A stretch of DNA of 64,000 nt from Plasmodium brasilianum (Eukaryota > Apicomplexa > Aconoidasida > Haemosporida > Plasmodiidae), in the NCBI RefSeq assembly GCF_023973825.1, contig NC_090118.1, positions 276,001 to 340,000 of the forward strand. The letters run 5' to 3'. This document shows, piece after piece, positions 15,001 through 23,489 of this stretch (positions are counted from its first letter, which is position 1; each line of letters begins with the position of its first letter). The notes beneath the pieces are model-generated. The model searched no databases and was not told the DNA's origin. It was given only the letters and a program-made list of their open reading frames with translations. A program made the position numbers and the translations under genes.

Positions 15001-15062
15001 TGTTAAGAAGCAAATTAATTAGAGCTATTATGGAGGGAAAGGAAGGCTTCGGTTTTATATAG
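18..15062 (+). CDS. Giant HECT-domain E3 ubiquitin ligase (HUWE1/Tom1/UPL1 type)
   Basis: A single uninterrupted 5014-residue reading frame. The last ~355 residues (from about 4660) are a complete HECT domain. Landmarks are VDAGGLTREW, the FKFVGKFIAKAIYDG helix, FSTEIDEFG, and the terminal TCFNQLDLP, whose Cys4981 (codon 14958-14960) is the expected thioester cysteine. The protein ends GFGFI, like HUWE1-class ligases (family knowledge). Short LP-centred helices resembling ubiquitin-binding (UBM/DUF4414) motifs occur near residues 2481-2494, 2691-2703 and 2726-2739. The rest is blocks of helical sequence (about 145-330, 440-690, 3180-3320, 3460-3520, 3750-3870) separated by N/S/G tracts and three Asp/Glu-rich tracts (about 930-1000, 1130-1195, 1290-1360). 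It should transfer ubiquitin from an E2 to substrates; targets cannot be inferred. No in-frame stop lies between base 3 and the ATG, so coding or an upstream exon may extend beyond the left edge. Family assignment is very secure; the start is moderately secure. Confidence 0.95.
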   Translation: MENWKKGKGGENDDSRGGSNSSSNNNDSGNSIINCNNISSGNSFFPVIKTVSEGANANNDTSENPNEDFFHVNKKKVKYVRDENANENCNSRGDDNNNNSSSNINNNSSSNINNNSSSNINNNISSNRNNNNSSEQNKYYVNFLPIPEHIKSIYMLSETANSTKYLKKYFIKNNFYNFYILATLIDFLNLFTVIHSKTRLIKLNEKDEKLKFNKKLMEIYGNDADFDNDLEYKVMYPFALTADNLLFIVNLILKTFKHLIVYLIKVPSSFNQKILKNFFQKDYDDLSNHKGDMMLYCIDNFSSYNNVDTVSSINRESKLNISSCSMHSISGRGKSTSDVLLNNSVLPASNGNNSSNNGNNGNNCNSGNGNGENLNVFVQKDAIENTTTSIINYTRGATAHAVGASTRTDASSAVVSQQNVDMSNIIQKLIRTESSSTYTYREISEYYLQNYMHFYSLFDVSKFTFRSCLIPFLFDKTHISETQNNIDFINYISNVNNSNNVVFTPFLIFLFKRILPQFICLSHPTIYSIYSLNGFQKNFKNMEEYYTSLSNIESKNLTYIKHILNFIQLIFDIHNSSYDVHKKVVLEIMHLIRVYSFFQKKKESAHKNIHSNSVNSDNVFSTVIDVFSYAVSTLLYKLVNEEQNIKVEKSATFEEIQLLNTTKHASKALDHNRKGNKKGKEDNFEEHNRNANSSNSPNDDSDGNNYGGVGGGNSGGNSNGNNSGNSGGNSGGNSGGNSNGNSNGNSGGNSGGNSGGNSGGNIGGNDNEDDGKGEKDDGNKTFSYSREQLTLFRHALCNLLNRLDYTKEDFVNTATSIIRCLSVLTSAPVLGYPIKTKNNKLYMIKLNKMNKKKNKNIKKIKRNKRRKNISCVTFLNPSYVRFRSDSSNNNSDCSDIPYSVDSDVSYEEHFIFDNDDSNDDDIRYEYEEEMDDDYMDEEEDEGVEEGEDEGVEEGEDDEDEGEDEDEEDEDDDGDDDEEDEEEEEEEDEDDDDDDAENENENELSNETNNNEQQRDNQNNGTNNNSNSNGISNSNNNIISSNNNSSNGNNNRSNGNNNSSNGNNNSSNGNNNSSNGNNNNELEGEIRPGNNNGSTFVEGGNGIATRYPDEGAGRGVEEGEGEREGEADMDDEGEDEMEEDDDEEDEVDEDDEDEDEMDEDDEDEDDMDEDEEDDEEMDEDDEAMDEEEYDEIDIEDESGRDRNVNELENSRGLHVHAYLVQDRNVIDEDQIYDNSNNLLLPHEVDENEENLSNMDDNNNNIVSRLDLGSDSSNDMDDEQNVRRIREIDETEEYDNEDDDDEDDDDDDDEEDDDDEDDDDDEDDDDDEDDDEDDEDDEEEEEEEEEEDEDEMDADDEEEEIDENNSTYNVNQNDDSRRSNTNNNGDLMDTEINVNNSLLNCNENQHEILDILLEEDGAYNNNDDIDEYNDDYIDDGENNRNGNNDIGNGVISNGIISNGLLGDVNANNTAGINRINVVNPAYSNNIQGNKNKNEGNYDGCDNRSGKALTGESKIAENNIRNPSNDNIVRFTNMPPYSNSSSDPKKNINISNNANILLSTGRVTQSKNVRSNFENHINGNKNDGINNNDNSINNVDSCNNNNDHAGSGSRRNALYNHLQNNSSHMNEYMPTDSIACQEKILLDDNDSLILRNNNKTNNYKFDEENNKVAEGSYVNKEEAKDTRLNEREEGNIINNENMINKNTYDGVTSQNDENKTNILNVENVKKSNEAVVLTEGIGINTSDDILNRSDINENDINLIDLYYHFYNSNNRDVNTLLDENNSLLYLNETGRIHSASMKNTNCFINVGNENENGSDVINGNASEQRLLLSGNNSSGNSRIGNSGRSNNGRGDNGIDNNEISNSEISNNVMGSSSIGNNGIGNNGIGNSGRGNNGRGDNGRGDNGIDNNEISNNGSGINGMGNSAIGNSTIGNSGISNSGSSSRGITNHRSSNNNIISSALVNYATPSSNILSLMNQLCSNLLTLNRRRNERIGNILTTAIHLPDGVRNINTLTNHDDFNRSTNITNENITYDSNSPANDSSPHYYHINFDRSNNTMSPQQLFNSSSNVRTNLASRNVNHTTNSNLRNLYNNIRNYNISENNINSYRNSTFFSPPYVIRNNRTELTTDGGMSNNNNVTEDSNYETYESSGSFLSRFQNVALLTGGESGNGGGNCNSSGNSGINSGGNRNVNNVENNNSSGSGIGTGNGDATIEERSEDVNNTNQRNVSDMNACRTLAKNRNVMTEKKENMNKKDMRNEEKFNLIDSVLDNDKKLKSSICNMMYSRLCKTIPKVHINLPIENLLQEKKKIMQTMQKQMEEKNINENKKDVEKNEMTKNNEAKKDANEKHEMIIKNEQHIQEKTSSKFNEIVEGSKTNRSSNLKDDDTIVGTTSTGNNQMEYSQTNIINNTNVENLEQNTNEVNLCEMNATQNGTNNTEQQNVEDNEDYKNINYEELFDNVLNIESLLIICCSLGINESQFFQLLNVDRSFLIELPNNLIDEIIIQHLKNITLASINEKAQENIRNNKNISIDIYKKYLKYEEFKKTQSNDIPTHNNNEVDVNANPVTNPVTNAQSALNSTESNITPHQVNETFPNVSTSQIHSREGSTSNPENVTSNEINGVVEQSANNSEVCTVGNTANTANDANTANTANDANTANTANDANTANDAITANTANDANTANEGENNARIYNSIKKSYLEALPSSIRSEVKKRIIGNKNQRNDTQDETNIAFIDSLTPELRRDVLSSASLRFIRTLTEEMIEEARNLRFVVLNNRSNILSTNSRSRQTNVHSANNVNGDSINLISNMRNNINSNGNDNSTATNNSSTINSTANGVGNGNGDNRGNSVGNSISSSVAHSTSRNADSHSVSGRLNNIRSDLQERITNSVLRNAASSLGNNITSNGNSNSNNNSNNNSNSNSNSNSNFSGAVLLSNNNRSTRNNRTLFSTSSRNSMNNRRRLNMPLRNSFGNMHRNNFIRITYNENNNPIIMINTGHENYDSLTVSRFLDHFLGGRSGDRTIPSLPLSESNNMNSNFSTSPNHLNNTNSSSNNNNIGSNNNNSGSNMGSSAIGSNTNNGGNNSINSNVNMGVNMNLGMNSGGNNSNNNNMTETRLFFGNENRVNNNVDPNYHVMNDDKCLEKEDDISLSKYLKSLFPSNNNKADTDSSKNSSLYVCLEEPVPSQALIDICRLLFLKKEINKKIMFTLFCNLTCSYQKTKIYALQLFMNILWCASIDLHGKKNNPTLVALYAINFPPKMLYHNVNKKNYGLFSDNYFTTAYVSAERVLEQIQSLLITIPHITSFFCTLLIHPAYFIPKDIEQKLKKKKEKSEESKKNNKRVSDEGEKGKDYRVIEQEEHEEQDEQVETGEADKEEEKLHDDEAAILQYELKRKRPKMDQRYVVCSSSKSANDANNISNVGSIGNVGNSNDSNNSSRNNNSANSCCRKVDRCRNEYPINILFKLLNSSLYLTSKKLMSHLLSVIYNLLINCGKKLHTYANFTRWVYAENLEEILNSEINNGNSNDDFMMKKSEEGINTSLLNNKGSSDKRVSTTKEKTPKRNHCNSNNINTSNNSNSGSNNNNNINNSSNNNNSSNSNSNDNTNSNDNTNSNDNTNSNNNSNNNNNNNSNSNNNNNSNSNSNSNSNSNSNSNSNSNSNSNSNSNNNNNSNSNNNNNSNSNSNSNSNSNSNSNSNSNNNNNNNNSNSNSNNNLKEFNHLSSKINKELLLNIKNIKHSEMEKPDSSSKPYYLLEVISIDALSNLSKLICNYKTNFLWISNNNNNSNNSNNNNLEQVHKQDISSLTQIIVMFFSHYKLKDLVIRTLKYHTHVLIKSIIYDLKKIVYSIHNKTFNIFAVDHSDSLEQKLIAFYRVITILFNAPSLIDNLTNKNDANKNTNVEEINKDIAKQSGNGDVGVATTTTTTTTAATVTAYTTTTTSTISNMPNDEANTTKNATSSIHASSGTPNGKSGEGACKQKAGTNEQFAASGNNGSSDAKGKGSICNNSEKKNKKGNEDTKFDICADFFLSINIDCLWEEFNKAMQVINNSLIDKNYKFKYNNFANYRTSSATKVEGESNFQAADNNDKENKTSENDDNDNNSNNKNNKNNSNNDLYGTKSNASLFDSDSSSFSTSELDLGVNNNNPQHDFQGIGALNEAEGENNNNGGSGSNNISSSNNVRSNNNISGGNRISRSTNYRSRNDGGHNGEGKKKENDDEPPPTILNYLLPLMEAYLFIEEVILVSQYKLRKFKDLEKKVANLNVESIKINEKLAYDDSPFYISIYNKKKKKSTNEVVYNSSDSFKTKNAKSSNSSLLNKTKRKKQLSALEEEEEYQQHKKKEICSSIIGVPKMEEQDETHKGVYEEIHEEQVHYVDEQDNKLEYKKKERSQNYDIITVNNKDSNHENSAEKTRSYINEGKCVAINLKKKKTADNDEANGSKANSSTENSSKEMGKNKREEMKCFDDEVGKEGGGVQVEIGKDIQNSNKKGAKKNTADYVNSCNENEQQCMVTSSSGIGIGNKSENNDNSNYNDRYSTVTCKKDIQLKSPVEETGKQNNEFFNNIEEEEEEEEFENFKEKLHEEDAEEEEEDEYIQIKLEDNEGTINSRHKKLIKFVYINRRVINSLIKQTPILLHHNFKSLIKLTSSCINFENKRHYLRKKLKYLKSGIRSEPIRLNIRREKVFTDSYYQLRNKSGNDLKGKLVVTFKNEEGVDAGGLTREWYSILAKEIFNPNYALFCREGKKSEFNHPNPLSYINPDHLHFFKFVGKFIAKAIYDGQVIDAYFCRSFYKHMLGRKILRADAESVDPEFYNSLIKISEYKLEDLNLEINFSTEIDEFGKTKVIDLIPNGRNIAVTDENKQKYIELLCELKVTNSIKEQLEAFMDGFKELIQPKLISIFDDKELELLISGIPTIDLNDLKENVEYHNYTPNSIQIIWLWDVLQEFDENKRASFLQFVTGTSRVPLGGFKNLMGMRGAQKMIIYRAYGEDRLPTAHTCFNQLDLPEYSSKELLRSKLIRAIMEGKEGFGFI
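2140..2306 (+). repeat. Coding Gly-Asn-Ser minisatellite in the HECT ligase
   Basis: About a dozen 12-base units of the form GGTGGGAACAGC / AATGGGAATAGC encode (G/N)GNS. The array is G-rich against an A/T-rich gene. It is in frame and purely low-complexity. Confidence 0.9.
7905..8043 (+). repeat. Coding A-N-T / A-N-D tandem repeat in the HECT ligase
   Basis: Nine-base units based on GCAAATACT and GCAAATGAT encode alternating ANT and AND tripeptides. The array sits about 50 codons before a UBM-like motif, so it looks like a spacer. Confidence 0.9.
10690..11118 (+). repeat. Asn/Ser microsatellite (AATAGT/AAT) in the HECT ligase
   Basis: Over 400 bases of AAT and AGT codons encode an almost pure Asn/Ser tract. 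The reverse strand is open as poly-Leu and poly-Ile/Thr for the same reason; those are shadows. Confidence 0.95.
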
Positions 15063-15158
15063 AGTAAAGAGGGAGAGCATTTAAAACCTGCCAAATGTTT
15101 ATTTACAAAGGTAGTAGCAATTTTTTGCCAAGCAGACGAGCACATATATATATGTGTG

Positions 15159-15207
<49 letters not shown>

Positions 15208-16807
15208 AAATGTATAACATATATAAATAATGCATTTATATATGTGCATAAATTTACGTATACGTGCAATCATTCACATGTGCACAAATGTGTAAGGGAC
15301 GAGTTCTATTACTCGTTTCCGTTAAGCAGGCATACATATATGATAAACTTATTTATGTGCTTAAAATATACATTTATTATTTTATTACTTTTTTTTTTTT
15401 TGCATATCGCATATTTAATGTTTTACATATATATGTTATTTCTATTATTTTTCAATTTTAACATAAAATTCTTGATGCAAACAATCGAGGGAAAAATATA
15501 TATATAATCTTCAAAAGAACTTATAATGTAATAATAAAAAAAATAAGTGAAACTAAAAAATTGTTTAGCAACTATATATATATATGCTACTCGTCTGAGC
15601 AAATTAAGTGGCATATCAAAAAAATTGAAGCCATTTGTATTTTGTAGGGGTCAATTTTTGATATAACATTTAATAAAACTATATCAACTTCAATTTGGAG
15701 CAACAAAAAACTGGCGAAATTTGGTCAAGTCTTTTTTTTTCTTTTTTTTTTTGTACATTTTTAAAATTAGCATCAAGAATTTTTAAGTTCACATGTAACA
15801 ACGCCTTTATGAAGTGATTTGCATGTGCGGCCTTTTTAAAATGATAAGTTAAATAGTATTGATGTTGTAGGGGGCCCTTGACATGATAAACATGCGCTTT
15901 TTATACATATATTTATAATTATATTTTTATTTATATATGCGCATTATTACTACGGTAAGCAGTACTTTTTCTGAAAGCCTCACCCTTTCATGTACGTATA
16001 CACTTGTTTCCTATGCAAACTTAACAAAAATATAATTTTAAGCTAACCTCGTATGAAGTAGGCACCCACTTTTTTACTACCTTCATCAACACAGTAGAAA
16101 AATAAATTCATTTACCAAATCATATATTCAAAAAAAAAAAAAAAATCTTTTACTTATTAATTAGTGTTTTACTGCAAAATAATGTCATTAAAAAAAATGT
16201 GTACGCATTACTACGTTGAAGGAAAAATAATAAAAAAAAAGACATGCTTTCCTTCAAAATAATAATATATATATATATATATATTTATTCTTTCCAATGA
16301 TTTTCCTTTAGTTTTTTTCGGACTTATTCAGAAAAGTTTTTAAAAATTTTGTTCACTGAGTTTTGTTTACAAAACAGTGAGTTAATAAAATACAAAAAAT
16401 ATAATTTAGTGGAGAATGTAATGATAATAAAATAAACTTCACCAAAATGGGTTAAAATTATAATACTTCACAAAAAAAAAAAAAAAAAAAAAAAAGTAAA
16501 AACATATGAAATAACGAAGTAGGAAATCTAGATAACAAATGAAAACCTTTAACTTAAGCTGTAAATTGTCTTAAAAATGAGTAAGTGCCCCCATATACAC
16601 CCATATATATATATATATATATACAAACATGCATTACAATTCTGCAAATGATAAGGCAGTTTTGCCATCCTCACTAGTCTTAATTATTTTTCATATACAC
16701 AAATAAAGACATAAACCTGCACAACGATTTTTAAAGAGTTGGTAATATTATTTTGTATGTCACTTCCTTCGTAATCTTTATCTCTACGCCTTTTGTGTTT
16801 TTCCTTC
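15063..16807. other. Intergenic region between convergent genes
   Basis: This lies between the 3' ends of the HECT ligase (+) and the RRM protein (-), so it should hold both 3' UTRs and polyadenylation sites. It contains (TA)n at about 15161-15202 and 16264-16284, poly(A/T) runs up to ~22 bases near 16471-16494, and no open frame or splice-consistent exon that I could support. Confidence 0.7.
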
Positions 16808-19249
16808 TCATGCGTCGGTTTTTATGCCTATTCGATTCTTCCAACTTTTCACCTGAACATGATCCTTAATTGCACCATTTAAATAAATGCACCTCCTTAG
16901 GTTTAAGGAAAAAATCATACAATTTTTATTTTTAAAAATATATTTAAATTTCTTCAAGCATTCATAAAGATCTGTAAAATTATTAAAATTCAAAATTAGA
17001 GTTCTTCCATTATTACTCATGCTCACTTTTCTCATTTTCATTTTCTTATTTTTATTTTGGTAAAAGTCGGCAAAAGATTCAAAGTTGTTATTCTTTTCAT
17101 CTGATGTAGTACCATTATTATTTTTTTTATTTGTTTCCAACGCAATACTGTTCTCTTTTTTAAATTTAAAAAAATTCTTCTTCGAAATATTGTATATATA
17201 ATCATAAATACATGAATTACTACTATCGTTACTGCTGCTACCGCGGTTGCAGCTACTAGTACCGCTGCTATATGTGTGCATACCATTAGCCGCAATATGT
17301 TCACTACTTTCAATTTTAATGTTACTATTTCTTAGGCTAAATTGGCATTTAAATATTTCTCCCTTATCAATATGCTTCTTATGATTGTTACCCTCTCTAA
17401 TATCTTCTTTGTCCTCCTGAATACACATATTCATCAGTCTATCACAGGATCTATTATCATAAGCAACCTTCTTGCAATCTTCGTCAGTAAAATTACTATT
17501 GCTGTTCCTTTCTGCATTAGCCCTGCTCCTATTATCATTACTATGTAATTCGTTTTTTTCGTCGTTAGCAATAATTGATGATCCACTGTTCTTATTACTT
17601 CCATTTCTATTACTATTATTATTACCACTACTATTATTATTACCACTACTATTATTATTACCACTACCATTATTATTACCACTACTATTATTATTACCAC
17701 TACTATTATTATTACCACTACTATTATTATTACCACTACTATTATTATTACCATTACTATTACCATTACTATTACCATTACTATTACCATTACTATTACC
17801 ATTACCATTAACATTAACATTATTGTTGAAATTCTCACTTTTGGAGTTACCTATATGTTCAGCCTCATTCTTCTTTTCTGCACTCAAAACGTCAAATTTA
17901 CATAAAGCAGCGTTCAATAACATGTACAAAATATTATATATATTTTGATGAAACGGTAGATGCGTTATTATCATAATATTTTTGTTAACGCACTTATCAA
18001 CATATATTAATTTCTTATAACAAAATATACCAAAAATTCTTATAAAATCGCTAGTAGCTAATTCTGCTGACTTTTCATCATAGAATTCTATGATTCCATA
18101 TAGCTGAGTGTAAGTGCTTGGTTTTAATGAATTTTTCATATCCTTACGTCCTTTTTTGCTTGCGCTATTATTGGTATTCCTCGTCTTATTCGTCTCACGT
18201 AACTTGTTCTCACCTTTTAACTTCAACTTCTTACCTAACTTGTCCCCTGTAACAACTGCTTTATGTTTCAGATCATCAGAATTAACTTCACTATTTAGTA
18301 TGTTTATATCTACCGTTTTTAGACGATCATTAAAAAATTCTATGCTCTTTATTTTACCACAAAAGGAGAAAGTCTCTTTCAATTCTTCCCTTAACAAGTC
18401 ATAACTTATTATAGGTAGGTTATAAACAATTATAAAATTATTTTCATTCATACTATTTTTTGTCTCTTTTTTTGGAGACATATTCACATCAATTTCGTAT
18501 ATAATTTTATTGTTAATATTGGATTCATTTTGTGCATATTTTTTTACGTGGTAATTTTCTTCGTTTTCCTCAAAATTGTTATCATCATAATCGTCAATGA
18601 TAATATTACTGTTGTTAGCGCTGTCGTTAAAACTGTAGTCGTTACTCCTCATGCTCGTGCTTCTGCATTTGCTGTTATTTATTTTTTCCGAACTTGTAAA
18701 TTCTTCTTCCACTGTACAACTCCCCTCACCATCTTTATTGCTACTTATTATTTGGTCATAATAAAATGTATTGCTAATATCTTCCCCTTTTAATATATCA
18801 AGTGACTGAATAAACAGGCAAGTCAGTACCTCCTTATATTCCCTTGGACATATATCATAAAAATATTCAAAGTATTTTATTTTTCTTTGTAATTTTTTAT
18901 TGGTTAATTTATTATAATTCTTAATTAATTTTTTTACCTTTTTAATATCTGAGTTTGAAAATTTATCATAAATTTCATATAAAAAATTATTGTATGCATA
19001 TATATTTTCAAATCGTATGGAAGACTTATTCTCAATAACAAAATTACATATATCTTCTACTTTATTCAACTTGTTTATTAAGATATTATTTTTTAATCCT
19101 ATTTGTTGAAATTTGTTAAAATACTCCTCTTTATTAAAATTTCCATTTACTTCTAATGAAGTGTCCCCCATTTCAAACTCATTCTTATCAGCGCATTTCC
19201 CACTTGACTTTTTAATATTATTCTTATCTGCATTTAATTTAATCACTCG

Positions 19250-19309
<60 letters not shown>

Positions 19310-20119
19310 TTTTCTTTTTTTTTTTTTTTCTTTTTTTTTTTTATTCACTTCGTTAGTTGTCATGATGTCATTTTTGAAGTCTCCTGTGTTAGAGTAGTTG
19401 TCCTTTTTGTTTTCTTCCCTATCTGCCTTTTTTTTCCCGTCTACTTTTTTAATTTTTTTTTCCGAGCCTTTGCGTTTTTTTCTCCTGTCATATATGGCAC
19501 TGTCGCTTCCACATCCATTGCCACTACTATTTCCACTTCCACTATTTTCGCTCATTTTTACTTCCTCCCCCTTCTTCACATTAGGCTTATTTGTTAATTC
19601 CTCATCTCTGTTCCCACCTATTATTAGCTTTTTCTTTTTCACTTTTTTTCTCTTTTCTTTCTTTAAATTAATAATATTTTCGCTTTCTCTTTCTTTAACG
19701 TCCAACTCCTCTTTCCCTGTTCTCTCGACCCAGTCCTCATTATTACGATCAACCCCTTTACTAGTTTTGTCTTTATAATTTTCATTGTGCTCATTTTCTT
19801 TGCACATATTAAATGATACATAGGTGTTTACGTCTGAACTAAAAAAATGCACATGTTCATTATGTTTACTAACATAATTTTCTCCATGCTCTTTTTTTTC
19901 TATATTCATAATGTTATTATAGTTATTACTTAATGATAAACCTTCAAAATTTTTGCAAAAAAGCGTATAATTTTTCTTACTTATAATAAATTGGTTTTCC
20001 AACTTAAGGTCATTTATATGATAAAATCTTTTTTTAAAACTAAAGCAGTTTGTCCTTAAGGGCGATAAAACTCTCTGCAGATTTTGCAACGTTTGCAGCT
20101 TTATCTTTTTTTGCATCAT
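16808..20119 (-). CDS. RRM-domain RNA-binding protein, probable mitochondrial protein
   Basis: A 1103-residue protein counted from the first ATG (20117-20119); the open frame runs ten codons further upstream but only from a TTG. The N-terminus is rich in Lys/Arg/Gln, poor in acidic residues, and contains LSPLRTNCFSFKKRFYHI, which looks like a mitochondrial targeting leader (inference). An RNA-recognition-motif fold is suggested by FIIVYNLP (about residue 560, RNP2-like) and LYGIIEFYD (about 672, RNP1-like). A second RNP2-like strand, IMIITHLP (about 718), starts a possible second RRM interrupted by a ~250-residue N/S/G insertion and closed by GRTLILNF (about 1038) near the C-terminus. Residues 80-310 are Lys/Glu-rich and include an Asn run. 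RNA target unknown. The RRM call is moderately secure; location is an inference from the leader only. Confidence 0.65.
17606..17818 (-). repeat. Coding N-N-N-S-S-G and N-G-N-S repeats in the RRM protein
   Basis: Eighteen-base units (TATTATTACCACTACTAT on the + strand) followed by 12-base units encode NNNSSG and SNGN blocks. They lie inside the presumed second RRM, so the insertion probably loops out of the fold. Confidence 0.9.
19247..19309 (-). repeat. Poly-Asn trinucleotide run
   Basis: About 21 consecutive ATT triplets on the + strand encode poly-Asn in the RRM protein. They are flanked by Lys-rich sequence. Confidence 0.9.
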
Positions 20120-20871
20120 TTGCCTGTTCTTAGAATGTACTTTTTTCAAAAAAAAAAAAAAAAAAAAGAAAAAAGAAAGAAAGAGCTTTATTTCTCAGCC
20201 CAAGGTTGTTACATCTATATGTATTTTCCCTTATTTTATTTATCTTTTTATTTTTCTTTCCTTTTTTACCTTGCTTTTTTTACGCTCCTTTTTATACCCG
20301 TTTTCGCCTCTTTTTTTTACCCCCTTTTTTCTTATTTTGACTGGTGTCATTTCAAAAATATAATTTAATCAGCAAAAAGAAAGGGAAAACGTTGGTACGT
20401 AATTTATGTTCATTCATTTAAAGAGTACTAGGAATTTATTTCACTCCGAGTAAAATTAACCATTCTTCATGTATAGCAAACCTTTGCTCATTTTGCTTCT
20501 ACATTTCTGTTGTTATTTTATTTGATTATATAATTTTATTGTATCACTTTTTTACTACGTCACTTTTACATTAGTATATTTTATTTTTGCTTTTCTTACG
20601 ATAAAATTTCACACACTGGTGATTATGAAGCTGTTTGGCTTTTTTTTTTTTTTTTTTTTCCTTCGTATATTGAGAACATACATACTTAAATATAAATATA
20701 TATATGAATATATCAGCATTCATATTATAACATTGCAATAACGTGCAACAATTTTCCTTTACCCCTTTTTTTGCGTAACACTAGTATATTATCCTTGCAA
20801 AACCTCAAAACAGTTTTTGCAAAAATTTGCTTAAGTAGTAAGCGGTGCATATAATAAATACCCGTAAATAA

Positions 20872-20920
<49 letters not shown>

Positions 20921-21805
20921 CAAGTCTGTTAACCTTCGCTGATAAGATATAACATAAAATGCTGCCTAATCAATCATTTATCTTGTTGCAAAAAGAAAGT
21001 ACGAAGTATATATTATATCATCACAACATTTTATTTTTTTTTTCTCAAAATTCGTGGAGATATATTCCAACATTTTGTCCATAATAAATGGTTTATTTTT
21101 CATTCCATTTTTACATAAATAAAATTATTTTTTAGTATTACACTATTACATATCAATACATATTATTATTTTATTTCTTTTAAGTACCCCCTGTGTGGGG
21201 AATTAAAAAAAGTTCCAAATCATCGAACTTACCATTGTTATATATATATTTATATATATTTACATGTGCATACATACGTGCTTACATATAAGGACATCGT
21301 AGAATGATAATGTGATAAAAATTAATTGCCCAGTAACACGTAATCAAATATGAGGTAATAAAAAAATAATATACTAAAACAAGTAAAAACAAGGAAAAAA
21401 AAAAAAAAAAAAAAAAAAATGGAAGATTTCGAAATTCAACGTACAATTACTGCTTGAGATGCTACTGTTACTTGAAATAACAAAAGTAAAAACTCTGTGA
21501 AATGTTAAAAAGCGGAGAAGTATTGATGAACTTTTTTTATGGCTAATAGCTGTATGTATATATATATGCACGTACATGTAAATATATACATTGGTGCTCA
21601 TCAGCACATATTTGCGTACGTAACACTTATGTGTTTATATATTATTTACGTATAACATAAGTACTGTGTGAAAAAGGAGGTGCTTAAATTTATCTGCAAA
21701 AAATGTTTGCGCAATTGTGCCTGTACATATGTGAACAAATAGCTTTTGTGACCTTGGGTTTTTGCACACATGAACATGTGTCCATATGAACATGTGCTGG
21801 ACGAA
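20120..21805. other. 5' region of the RRM gene and 3' region of its upstream neighbour
   Basis: Contains A/T homopolymers (A-runs at about 20148-20167 and 21395-21419), (TA)n at about 20877-20905, and no supported gene. A short peptide-like patch follows the A-run near 21420-21470 on the + strand, but it has stops in the ATG frame and I do not call it. Confidence 0.6.
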
Positions 21806-22009
21806 TTAAAAACCTGAACTATATTTTCCATAACCTTCGAGCTTCAACTTGGTCAATTTCTTATCACCTAATCTTGCCTCAAAATGTAGACCTGCATTTT
21901 TTGCGAAATTTATAGCCTTGAGCAATTCGTCTTCATTTGTTGCTGTTCTTAAGAGGCCTCTAATTTTTTCCTCCTTTACGTATTTATTTACTTTTTTTTT
22001 ATAACTTAA

Positions 22010-22048
<39 letters not shown>

Positions 22049-23489
22049 CTTCTTCTGATGGCATATTTTTATTTTGTGCGTTGAAACCTTCCGTTATGTT
22101 GGGCATATACTGAGGTAGGTAATTCAGCATACCACCGTTATAATTGTAAGCATAAGATATATTGCGAAAATTGTTACTGTGTATGTTATTTTCTAAATTA
22201 TTACTTCCCGTAATAATACTTCCTTTTTTTCTAAAATTCTTACATTGATTTCCATAGTTTTTATATCTACAAGTGTTGTAGTTGTTGTTATCGATATTAT
22301 TACTACCTGCACTGTTGTTCATATTTCCTTTTAACATTTGTAACACTTTTCTCTTTTTCACAGAATTTAATCGGTTATAACTTGCATTTAACGTTGAGTA
22401 CATATAAAAGTCGGTTACTAAGACATTATCTGTGTCATTATAAAAATTGCTATTCATTTGTTTTTTATTTTGATGATTCATATAATAATTATTTCTTATA
22501 TTGTTGTTACTATATACCAATCCTGCATTTTCGTAAAGATTTTTCTGGCTAAATTTTTTCATGTAATTAGTTGAACTTAGTAATAAACTTCTTCTAGCAT
22601 AACTTTTTTTCATTATATTTTTTACGTTCCTTCTATATGTGTCATTATTCTTTTGAGGCACAACAAAAGACTTGGTGGAAAAACTCATTTCTCTTCCATT
22701 ATTCTTAAAACTTTCTTCTTCATTTCTGTACTTATGCTTTTTTTTTTTTGTTCTTTTCTTCCATTTTAGTTGCTCTATATCTATTTTGCCAATTATCTTG
22801 TTAAGCTTCTTAATTAATTCAATACTAACAGTTGCCTTTTTGTTTCTGCCTTTTCCATCCACGGGGTTGCTGCTTTTTTCTTCCACGTTGTTACTTCCAT
22901 TCCCCTCCACGTTGTTACTTCCATTCCCCTCCACGTTGTTACTTCCATTCCCTTCCACGTTGTTACTTCCATTCCCTTCCACGTTGTTACTTCCATTCCC
23001 TTCCACGTTGTTACTTCCATTCCCTTCCACGCTGTTACTTCCTTTTCCGTCTATGCTATTTCTCCCTTTTACCTCTAATTTACTATTTACACCTTCTTCC
23101 GTATTATTATTACCACTTTGTTTTTCTATGTTGTTACTATCACATCCTTCTATGTGGTCATTATTGCCCACTTCCAAACCATTGGTAGATTCAATTTCAG
23201 GGAATTGCTTCAATATTTTTACTAGCTTCAATAATTGTGTTCGTACAATCCTGTACTTTTTTCGGAAACTTTTTCTTAATTCTTTTATTTTCATATCTAA
23301 TGACTTGTTCATTATTTTGCTATCATATTGAGAAAATGCCGAACCGTGAGAACCTGACTTGGTCAGAATATTTTTGTGACTTACTTTTTCGAACATTTTT
23401 CTCTTTCCAATTTTGTTTTTTGCAAAATTTTCTTCTTCCTTTTTTTCGATATGTAATGATAAGTCTTCGTTTGCAAATATGTTCCACAT
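21806..23489 (-). CDS. Conserved protein of unknown function, split by a poly(A) frameshift
   Basis: I do not recognise this protein. It starts at ATG 23487-23489. The frame as written gives 492 residues: a basic helical segment (about 65-95), seven copies of an 8-residue N-V-E-G-N-G-S-N repeat, a basic central part, then Lys10 from a 34-base A run (22015-22048, seen as T on the + strand) and a stop at 22011. Just past the run a different frame is open for ~70 codons to TAA at 21806-21808. It encodes a helix-rich tail with ATNEDELLKAINFAKNAG followed by a basic LTKLKLEGYGKY-type end. That tail is far more protein-like than the poly-Lys end. A one-base shorter A run would give one 560-residue protein, so I annotate a single gene. 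No signal peptide or membrane segment is visible. Function not inferred. Confidence 0.7.
22877..23043 (-). repeat. Coding 24-base minisatellite (N-V-E-G-N-G-S-N)
   Basis: About seven near-identical 24-base units (core ACGTTGTTACTTCCATTCCC on the + strand) encode an 8-residue repeat. Units differ by only one or two bases, which points to recent expansion. Confidence 0.95.

Noticed and set aside
17472..17948. 158-codon Leu-rich plus-strand frame
   Set aside because: Mirror of the NNNSSG repeat in the RRM gene.
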